Below are positions 1 to 5,319 of a DNA stretch of 6,615 nt, piece by piece. Below the pieces are notes generated by a model. It saw only the letters and a program-made list of their open reading frames with translations. It searched no databases and was not told the DNA's origin. Source of the DNA: an uncultured Desulfobacterium sp. (GTDB lineage: Bacteria; Desulfobacterota; Desulfobacteria; Desulfobacterales; Desulfobacteraceae); assembly GCA_937124525.1 (NCBI GenBank), contig CAKZLA010000543.1:1-6615 (forward strand), written 5' to 3'. The position numbers were made by a program, and so were the translations under genes. Within the stretch, counting starts at the first letter, position 1. Every line of letters starts with the position of its first letter.

Positions 1-4
1 GCTA

Positions 5-481
5 TTGGGGGCTGGTTTAGTCTTATTATCTATTGTTGGAGCACCTGTAGTGAGTTTATTTTTATTTGGGAAAGCCATGCTAAAAAAGAAAGTAAAGGAA
101 ATGACCCAACAATTTGAAACAGAAAAAGAAGGTGAATTTGTAGAATATGAAGAAGTGAAACCAGAAAATGAAGGTTGGGTAGAACATAATTTTCTAAAAG
201 GTGGCCTAAAATTTAGTGCGCCCGGACGATTAATCAGCTATAGCCTTGATGAGAAAACAAATAAAACGAGCACTGTTTTTATACAGAAAACCGATAAGGA
301 AGAAATTTACAATATCAGTCGGTTTAGACCATACGACAAGGGGTATTTGGACTTTGATTCTTATGAAATAGGGAAACTTTCATTGGCCTTTGCGGAGGAT
401 ATGGACCTCACAGAAATTTCCCTCCCGATTTTCAATATCCAGCTTTCCGGGATGGATCCTGGGCATTTTCTTCTCGTTTGA
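5..481 (+). CDS. Unrecognised hypothetical protein, partial at left edge and probably truncated at its 3' end
   Basis: The frame is open from the first bases of the window, so the TTG at 5 need not be the real start and the N-terminus is probably missing. The visible product begins with a hydrophobic stretch (about residues 1-25, ending GKAML) that could be one membrane helix. A lysine/glutamate-rich charged segment (about 26-60) and a soluble-looking part with FRPYDKGYLDFDSYE follow. I do not recognise the family. From about position 380-404 onward the frame reads antisense to the conserved part of the minus-strand HdrA-like gene, so the last 25-30 residues are almost certainly not native. 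G+C is about 36% over 1-360, clearly lower than in the neighbouring gene. The native part is likely real because it is A/T-rich with sensible codons and long uninterrupted coding. Function is unknown. Confidence 0.45.
   Translation: MGAGLVLLSIVGAPVVSLFLFGKAMLKKKVKEMTQQFETEKEGEFVEYEEVKPENEGWVEHNFLKGGLKFSAPGRLISYSLDEKTNKTSTVFIQKTDKEEIYNISRFRPYDKGYLDFDSYEIGKLSLAFAEDMDLTEISLPIFNIQLSGMDPGHFLLV
380..404. other. Probable rearrangement or chimera junction
   Basis: The minus-strand protein stays family-like up to the motif EGNFCEV, then gives only seven non-conserved residues (HILRKGQ) before a stop at 380-382. Family members normally continue here into another iron-sulfur module. On the other side, the plus-strand A+T-rich gene runs into antisense sequence at the same place. 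Base composition also changes here. Two genes losing their 3' ends at one point fits a deletion, inversion or insertion breakpoint, or an assembly join. No transposon end, target duplication or tRNA is visible. Confidence 0.5.
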
Positions 482-2251
482 GATATCGGGTTTTTCATAC
501 TCAAATTTTTTTTCACGGTGTGCGGCAAGATCCTGCCCCTGTATAAACCTATGCATACTCTCTGCCGCCTCTTTACCGCAGGCAACGGCATCCACAACAG
601 ATTTCGGCCCGTAAAAGAGATCCCCACCGGCAAAGACCCATGGGATAGGGGTCTGGAGCGTTACGGGGTCTGCTTCCAGCCCCCCCCTTGGGGTGATGGA
701 GATGGACTGGGTCTTTGCAAATCCAAGCTCTGCCATCTGACCAATGGCAACAATGACATAATCGGCATCAATGGTGGTGAGATCATCCTCATCATACTGT
801 GGATTGAAACGGCCCTGCTCATCAAAAACCGCAGTGCACCTCTTGAACTCAACGGTGCCAACTCCTCCTCCACCCCTTTCGATGAAACGAACAGGGCCAA
901 GGCTGTTTTTAATAGTGACCTTCTCTTCAAGGGCCTCCTCCACCTCATAATCCCAGGCAGGCATCTCCACCCTTTTTTCAAGGCAGACCATGGTGACATC
1001 CGTTGATCCAAGGCGACGGGCGGTCAGCGCCACATCAACTGCCACATTTCCCCCGCCGATAACGAGAACCTTACCCAGCAGAGCTTCACAGTTATTGCTG
1101 TTTTTCTCACAATTATTGATGGCAGCCTCTTTAAGAAAATTGACCCCCTTGAGAACCCTTTCAAAATCTTCACCGGGGACATTAAGGGCACGACTGCCAT
1201 GCAGACCTGTGGCGATAAAAAGCGTGCTGTAGCCATCTTCTTTCAGACTGTTCAGGGTGACATTCTCGCCAAATGTCATATTGGTTTTGATCTCAACGCC
1301 CATCTTTTCAATGACGTCAATCTCCCGCATCAGTTCATCGTGGGGCAGGCGATATTCAGGAATTCCCACCGCCATCATTCCCCCTTTAACCGGCAGCTTT
1401 TCAAACACGGTGACCTCATACCCCTTTTGAACCATATAATAGGCTGCGGTGAGACCGGCGGGACCAGAGCCTACAACGGCCACTTTTTCATCTCTCTTCT
1501 CCTGAACTTCAGGAATATAGGGGGTATCAGAGGCAAAATCATTGTCGGCCAGAAACCTGTGAAGATACTGGATGGCAAGGGGCTCGTCCAGATCGCCCCT
1601 GGTACAGATAGCTTCACAGGGGTGGTGGCAGACACGTCCGCAGGCCCCTGGAAAGGGGTGTTCTTCCTTAAACAGTTTAAGGGCCTCCCCGTATTTACCC
1701 TGATTGATAAGGGCCACAAACCCCTGAATACTCACATGGGCAGGGCAGGTTGCCTTGCAGGGGGCCGTACCTCTCTTATCTACAGCGAATCCACCGGGCA
1801 TACCCTGGGGATATAGTTTAAAGATGGCCTTGCGTGTTCTCAATCCCTGATCAAACATGTTGGGAAGCTCAATGGGGCAGACCTTGGTACACTCCCCACA
1901 GGCAGTACACTTTTCAAGGTCAACATACCTGGCTTTCTGTCTGAGTTTTACTTTGAAATTGCCCTGTTCTCCGCTTATGCCGTCCACTTCCGCCATGGTA
2001 TGGAGATCAATATTGAGATGCCTTCCTGCCTCCACAAGTTTTGGCGAGATAACACACATGGCACAGTCGTTGGTGGGAAAGGTCTTATCCAGCTGAGCCA
2101 TCACACCACCAATCTGCGGTTTTTTCTCCACCAGGTGGACCAGGAATCCTGAGTCTGCAAGATCAAGGGAGGCCTGAATACCACCGATTCCCCCGCCGAC
2201 AACCATAACCGAACCGATCACTTTTTTGTCAGTTTCTCTGTTTTGATCCAT
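380..2251 (-). CDS. HdrA-like / GltD-like FAD and iron-sulfur oxidoreductase, C-terminally truncated
   Basis: A 623-residue cytoplasmic flavin/iron-sulfur protein. Residues 15-45 form a Rossmann FAD site (GGGIGG at 19-24). Residues 56-78 carry the HdrA hallmark TFPTNDCAMCVISPKL (C63, C66). A CxxCxxCxxxCP [4Fe-4S] motif is at C115, C118, C121 and C125. A GltD/DPYD-type N-terminal cluster domain follows, with C165, C169, C204, C208, C212 and C216. A second FAD site (GSGPAG, 261-266), an NAD(P)-type site (GGGNVAVD, 399-406) and the C-terminal FAD motif AGGD (541-544) complete a GltD-like half. Related HdrA fusions in anaerobes move electrons between NAD(P)H, ferredoxin and disulfide or quinone-linked partners, some by flavin bifurcation; the role here is inferred. 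The ATG at 2249-2251 is preceded by GAGGAG. No Hdr partner lies beside it. The protein ends where a further ferredoxin-type region is expected, so it may be non-functional or altered. Confidence 0.88.
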   Translation of the reverse strand: MDQNRETDKKVIGSVMVVGGGIGGIQASLDLADSGFLVHLVEKKPQIGGVMAQLDKTFPTNDCAMCVISPKLVEAGRHLNIDLHTMAEVDGISGEQGNFKVKLRQKARYVDLEKCTACGECTKVCPIELPNMFDQGLRTRKAIFKLYPQGMPGGFAVDKRGTAPCKATCPAHVSIQGFVALINQGKYGEALKLFKEEHPFPGACGRVCHHPCEAICTRGDLDEPLAIQYLHRFLADNDFASDTPYIPEVQEKRDEKVAVVGSGPAGLTAAYYMVQKGYEVTVFEKLPVKGGMMAVGIPEYRLPHDELMREIDVIEKMGVEIKTNMTFGENVTLNSLKEDGYSTLFIATGLHGSRALNVPGEDFERVLKGVNFLKEAAINNCEKNSNNCEALLGKVLVIGGGNVAVDVALTARRLGSTDVTMVCLEKRVEMPAWDYEVEEALEEKVTIKNSLGPVRFIERGGGGVGTVEFKRCTAVFDEQGRFNPQYDEDDLTTIDADYVIVAIGQMAELGFAKTQSISITPRGGLEADPVTLQTPIPWVFAGGDLFYGPKSVVDAVACGKEAAESMHRFIQGQDLAAHREKKFEYEKPDISNEKKMPRIHPGKLDIENREGNFCEVHILRKGQ

Positions 2252-2254
2252 TTT

Positions 2255-2260
2255 CTCCTC
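2255..2260 (-). promoter_or_regulatory. Ribosome binding site of the HdrA/GltD-like gene
   Basis: On the minus strand the sequence reads GGAAGAGGAGAAA immediately before the ATG. GAGGAG lies only 3 nt from the start codon. The overlapping upstream GGAAG gives a more usual spacing of 8 nt. It supports the ATG at 2249-2251, which also sits 15 residues before the conserved first beta strand (VMVVGGG). Confidence 0.6.
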
Positions 2261-2532
2261 TTCCTTTTTGACGGTTCTGTGTTATTGGCATTTTCGACCA
2301 CAGCCAGTGCGAACCCCAAGTGCCACCGATAATGCCCATAACGCAAGCCTGACTCGTGCCCAAAGATATAACCACCACGGACAGACCGGGATTTGGAACC
2401 CTGAGTTCGCCCACAGCGAAGCTTGAAAGAATGTTAGGATCGCCTATTCTTTCATATAAAAATGGGGCCATCGAGTGTAAGTAAATTAAAATGGTACGAG
2501 TACAATGGTTTATTGAAAGAAAGGTGGAAGAG

Positions 2533-2652
2533 ATGAAGGGTAACGAAATTTCGAGTGTTTTTAAAAAAGCAGGTCAACCAAGGATGTTCAGTGAACAGAG
2601 CCGCCAATCTTCCGCAAAAACCTGTCCGCCATCCCGTGGCGGAATATTATAA
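2533..2652 (+). CDS. Candidate small ORF, 39 aa, unrecognised
   Basis: An ATG at 2533 is preceded by AAGGTGG with 5 nt spacing, a good ribosome binding site. The 39-residue product starts MKGNEISSVFKKAGQP and ends in a Ser/Arg/Pro-rich tail (CPPSRGGIL). The same frame extends upstream to an ATG at 2491 (53 aa), but that start has no ribosome binding site. The product is basic, with no membrane segment and no family I recognise. The final codons overlap the hairpin at 2625-2643. It could be a real small protein, a remnant of a broken gene, or chance. Confidence 0.25.
   Translation: MKGNEISSVFKKAGQPRMFSEQSRQSSAKTCPPSRGGIL
2625..2643. repeat. Hairpin with 7-bp G+C-rich stem
   Basis: TCCGCCA and TGGCGGA flank the 5-base loop TCCCG. 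The 3' arm can pair alternatively with an upstream TTCCGC at 2610-2615, giving two mutually exclusive stems. Read on the minus strand, the stem is followed after 3 nt by five T, so it could be a weak terminator for that direction. No minus-strand gene lies upstream to be terminated. Confidence 0.45.
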
Positions 2653-2800
2653 ACCATTCAGGTAAATCCGGAAAAGCGAGCGTACACCATAAGACTCCTT
2701 GAGTTTTAATAGATGCAACAAATAAGAAAGATACTTCAGAAAAGAGAGTATTAAAAATTGACTTCTCGGACACTTAGTGAGTGAGTTTTATAAATTGAAG

Positions 2801-2817
2801 TCAAATCATATATTTGA
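2801..2817. repeat. A+T-rich inverted repeat
   Basis: TCAAAT (2801-2806) and ATTTGA (2812-2817) flank the spacer CATAT in the most A+T-rich part of the intergenic region. It could be an operator-like dyad upstream of the chemotaxis gene, but it lies about 390 bases from that start and such repeats are common in A+T-rich DNA. Confidence 0.25.
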
Positions 2818-2820
2818 TAT

Positions 2821-2901
2821 ATGGCAGAAGTGCATATCCATGTCAAGCAGTTATCTCAAGATATAGCAATTCTCATTATGGCTCTTAGTCGAGTTACTTG
2901 A
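2821..2901 (+). CDS. Candidate tiny ORF, 26 aa
   Basis: ATG at 2821 to TGA at 2899-2901 encodes a 26-residue peptide beginning MAEVHIHVKQLSQDIAIL. No clear ribosome binding site precedes it. Its stop overlaps the ATG of the next small ORF (TGATG), an arrangement typical of translational coupling, which is the only reason to list it. It may be chance. Confidence 0.12.
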   Translation: MAEVHIHVKQLSQDIAILIMALSRVT

Positions 2902-3038
2902 TGGCTAACTCACTGAAATCATGCTCTTGGAAACGGTGGCATCAAGTCATTTTATCACAATTTTTTCCCATATTTATTCCCTTCATTGCCATTGCCCTTG
3001 CCGCGGGGAAAAATACAATTCGACTTTTTGAGAAATAA
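2901..3038 (+). CDS. Candidate small hydrophobic ORF, 45 aa
   Basis: ATG at 2901 to TAA at 3036-3038. The product starts MANSLKSCSWKRWHQ, then has a strongly hydrophobic stretch of about 20 residues (FFPIFIPFIAIALAA, residues 21-35, with flanking ILSQ) and a short charged tail ending RLFEK. This has the shape of a single-pass membrane miniprotein with a positively charged N-terminal side. The start overlaps the stop of the preceding 26-aa ORF, but no ribosome binding site is visible. It is unrecognised, and T-rich DNA produces such hydrophobic frames by chance. Confidence 0.2.
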   Translation: MANSLKSCSWKRWHQVILSQFFPIFIPFIAIALAAGKNTIRLFEK

Positions 3039-3047
3039 CAGTTAGAT

Positions 3048-3057
3048 TAAACGTTTA
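3048..3057. repeat. 10-bp perfect palindrome TAAACGTTTA
   Basis: A perfect dyad about 145 bases upstream of the start of the chemotaxis fusion gene. It is a possible operator, but no promoter can be placed next to it with confidence. Confidence 0.2.
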
Positions 3058-3186
3058 TATTCAACACCTGATCTAAGGTTTATCATTACTTTGTGTATAT
3101 ACATTGCTCTAAATGTCAAATCCAGTGGAAGCATAAATTTCAAACCAGCCATACAATACCATGGTGTAAAACGGAAATACTGAGTC

Positions 3187-3191
3187 GGAGG
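3187..3191 (+). promoter_or_regulatory. Ribosome binding site that sets the start of the chemotaxis fusion gene
   Basis: GGAGG is followed 9 nt later by ATG at 3201. The open frame extends upstream to a GTG at 3093, but that GTG has no comparable site. The 36 extra residues it would add (Cys-, Lys- and His-rich) do not match the start of a receiver domain. The site therefore favours ATG 3201. Confidence 0.75.
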
Positions 3192-3200
3192 AAATCAAGG

Positions 3201-5162
3201 ATGGAAATTGATCGAACAATGAAAATTTTAGTTGTTGAGGATTCAAAAATTACCCGTAAAATGGAAATTAAAATTCTCAAGCAATTGGGATTTAACAATA
3301 TCCTTGAAGCAGACGATGGAGAAGATGCCATTGACAAGCTCATTTCGGACAATGACATAAAATTGATTATCAGCGATTGGAACATGCCCAGAAAAGACGG
3401 CTATGAATTACTGGTATGGGTGCGTGCCAACGAAAAGTGTCGTAACCTGCCTTTTATCATGGCCACAGCTCAAAGTGAAAAAAAACAGACTGCAAAGGCC
3501 ACCAAGGCTGGTGTCAGCAACTTTGTATCCAAACCTTTTTCTCCTGATGAGTTAAAACAGGTCATTGATAACACCTTTGCCGAATCCTCTGGGGAGACAT
3601 CTCTGAACATCCCTGCCTATGAGCCCCGGACAACCCCATCGGGTAAATTGCATTTGCGGGCCGCGCATATTCAAATTACGGATCATCTGACTTTGGGTGT
3701 TTTAAAAGATCAAATAGCGAAAGAACGAATGACCCCCCAGCATTTTGAACTTGAAACCCGGTGCATGTCTGGATGGAATCCGGTTCAAAAAGCCCTGGAA
3801 AAAGGAGAGGTGGATGCCGCCTTTATTCTGGCACCCATTGCCATGGACAGCTTCAGCGATAAATTCCCCATTCGACTGATTCTGTTTGCTCACAAAAACG
3901 GAAGTATTTCTGTAAAGCAGGCCCAAAAAGAAAAGGCAAAATCTGTCCCCTTAAAAGAGTGGCTTAAGGAAAAATCTTTTTATCTGCCCCATATCCTCTC
4001 CGTTCATCACATGCTTTCCAGTATGTTCCTAAAAGAGCTGGGCCTGAATCCGGGAATGGTCGGTAATAAAGATGTGGATGTATTTTTTGAAATCGTTCCC
4101 CCGGTGAAAATGCCGGAATTTCTTGCCGACAATCCCACGGCTGGGGGGTTCACTGTGGCAGAGCCTTTGGGCACCAAATCCATTGCCGGGGGCAGCGGGG
4201 AGCTTTTGTTCCTGTCCGGGGAACTTTGGGAATATCATCCCTGCTGCGTTGTGGTGGTGCGGGAAGAACTTATTGATAGACATCCAGAAGCAATCCAGGA
4301 GTTTACCAATCTCCTTGTTGAGTCGGGTCAGTTTATCACCAAATACCCTGAAAAGGCTGCTGAAATAGGCATTGATTTTCTGGACCCGGATAAAAAACTG
4401 GGGCTGAACGTTGCCGTATTAAAAAATGTACTCAAGGAACCCCAGGGCATCAAGACAGATGACCTTTTTCCAAGCATTGCAGACCTGGACCGCATACAAC
4501 AATACATGTTCCAGGAGATGGGGGTGGGCTCCCCCATTGATGTAAATAAATTTGTGGATATCCGTTTTGCCCAAAAAGCCTGTGCCAACTACGCCCATAG
4601 CCGACACCAGAGTGTCTTCCATGACATCAGAAAATCGGTACAAACTGTACTGAACCGGGATGCCAAGGGGGGGGCCACAAAAGTTCGTCTTGACAGGGAG
4701 GGAAAATACCTGATTTTTTCATTGTGTGATCAGGAGTATGGCATCGGCATCGAATCGGTGGTGGAAATCATACACATGATTCCCTTCCACTCCATCCCCC
4801 AGAGCCCTCCCTTTGTAAAAGGTGTCATCAACCTCCGGGATCAGGTGATTCCCGTCATGGACCTTCGCCTTCGGTTTAACAAGGAAGAGACTGAATACAA
4901 CGACCGCACCTGCATCATCATTCTTGAACAGTCGTCCCAAGGGGAAAAAAGTAAAATCGGCATTATTGTGGACACCGTTTCTGAAGTATTGCCCATCATG
5001 GCCGATGATATTGAAGATGTTCCCTCCTTTGGCATTGGTAAAAATGCAAGTTGCCTCCTTGGCATGGCCAAAATAGACCAGACCATCAAAATTCTTATTG
5101 ATTCCCATCGTCTGCTCAGGGGGGAGGGGTTAAATTTGCCCATTGAGGAGATTATCACCTGA
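3201..5162 (+). CDS. Chemotaxis fusion protein: CheY-like receiver, NrtA/NMT1-like solute-binding domain, CheW
   Basis: A 653-residue, apparently cytoplasmic protein with no signal peptide or membrane helix. Residues 7-125 are a complete receiver domain: acidic pair E13-D14, phosphoacceptor D59 in SDWNMP (as in CheY), switch T89, and K111 in SKPF. Residues about 148-435 resemble the NMT1/NrtA/CmpA/SsuA-type solute-binding fold, with GWNPVQKALEKGEVDAAF, a VAEPLG motif (E321) and LWEYHP (342-347), which parallel the GEPW and IW..HP motifs of nitrate/bicarbonate binding proteins. A linker of about 65 residues leads to a CheW domain (about 500-640) with GVINLR (541-546) and PVMDLR. CheV proteins pair CheW with a receiver in the opposite order. 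This one looks like a CheV-type adaptor with a ligand sensor inserted, coupling an internal solute signal and phosphorylation to CheA/receptor arrays. The ligand cannot be told. A G8 tract lies in the linker at 4667-4674. Confidence 0.9.
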   Translation: MEIDRTMKILVVEDSKITRKMEIKILKQLGFNNILEADDGEDAIDKLISDNDIKLIISDWNMPRKDGYELLVWVRANEKCRNLPFIMATAQSEKKQTAKATKAGVSNFVSKPFSPDELKQVIDNTFAESSGETSLNIPAYEPRTTPSGKLHLRAAHIQITDHLTLGVLKDQIAKERMTPQHFELETRCMSGWNPVQKALEKGEVDAAFILAPIAMDSFSDKFPIRLILFAHKNGSISVKQAQKEKAKSVPLKEWLKEKSFYLPHILSVHHMLSSMFLKELGLNPGMVGNKDVDVFFEIVPPVKMPEFLADNPTAGGFTVAEPLGTKSIAGGSGELLFLSGELWEYHPCCVVVVREELIDRHPEAIQEFTNLLVESGQFITKYPEKAAEIGIDFLDPDKKLGLNVAVLKNVLKEPQGIKTDDLFPSIADLDRIQQYMFQEMGVGSPIDVNKFVDIRFAQKACANYAHSRHQSVFHDIRKSVQTVLNRDAKGGATKVRLDREGKYLIFSLCDQEYGIGIESVVEIIHMIPFHSIPQSPPFVKGVINLRDQVIPVMDLRLRFNKEETEYNDRTCIIILEQSSQGEKSKIGIIVDTVSEVLPIMADDIEDVPSFGIGKNASCLLGMAKIDQTIKILIDSHRLLRGEGLNLPIEEIIT

Positions 5163-5243
5163 TCTGGAGAGACCAGAATCCAAAAAAAAGGGGAGGGGAG
5201 TTCTCTGCCCACACCTGAAATAAAAAGGAATCTGTCCTCTATT

Positions 5244-5287
5244 AAAAAACCGCTGCATCACCTGATCAGGGATGCAGCGGTTTTTTT
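5244..5287. terminator. Strong bidirectional rho-independent terminator
   Basis: CCGCTGCATC (5250-5259) and GATGCAGCGG (5271-5280) form a perfect 10-bp stem. It is followed by seven T (5281-5287) and preceded by six A (5244-5249), so it works in both directions. It lies between the convergent chemotaxis and TRAP genes, 87 bases after the stop of the first and about 40 bases after the stop of the second. The 11-base loop contains a second palindrome, CCTGATCAGG (5261-5270). Confidence 0.92.
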
Positions 5288-5319
5288 GTTTTAAAAGGAT
5301 TTTTAATATGCGAGCTTAC

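Larger units (their letters stand above)
2252..3200. other. Long intergenic region between divergent genes, no confident gene
   Basis: About 950 bases separate the divergent starts of the HdrA-like gene and the chemotaxis fusion gene, so both promoters should be here. I see no convincing -35/-10 pair and no tRNA, CRISPR repeat or IS end. What can be seen: a moderately G+C-rich part next to the oxidoreductase (2280-2480) with a minus-strand open frame; three very short plus-strand ORFs (2533, 2821 and 2901 starts); a hairpin at 2625-2643; an A+T-rich block (32 G+C of 120 bases in 2701-2820) with a hairpin at 2801-2817; and 10-bp palindromes at 2544-2553 and 3048-3057. The patchy composition suggests decayed or inserted material, but that is inference. 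Confidence 0.5.

Noticed and set aside
518..1006. 162-codon plus-strand open frame
   Set aside because: Shadow of the same minus-strand gene, whose cofactor motifs are intact.
1199..1816. 205-codon plus-strand open frame
   Set aside because: Antisense to the conserved HdrA/GltD-like gene; its protein has no recognisable domain.
2572..2577. Minus-strand TTGACC as a -35 box for the oxidoreductase gene
   Set aside because: No acceptable -10 element about 17 nt further on, and it lies more than 300 bases from the start codon.
2588..2773. 61-codon minus-strand open frame
   Set aside because: No ribosome binding site, A+T-rich start region, protein unlike any family I know; it overlaps hairpins and a better plus-strand small ORF.
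2930..2950. Sigma-54-like promoter around TGGCATCAAGTCATTTT
   Set aside because: The TGGCA half is present, but the GC of the -12 element is missing at the required spacing.
3093..3200. GTG start at 3093 giving a 689-residue chemotaxis protein with a CSKC N-terminus
   Set aside because: No ribosome binding site at 3093, while GGAGG sits 9 nt before ATG 3201; the extra residues do not look like part of a receiver domain.
4719..5108. 129-codon minus-strand open frame
   Set aside because: Antisense to the CheW domain, which has its full motif set on the plus strand.
5163..5177. Small hairpin TCTGG/CCAGA just after the chemotaxis gene stop
   Set aside because: Only a 5-bp stem with no T run; the strong terminator at 5244-5287 explains transcript ending.
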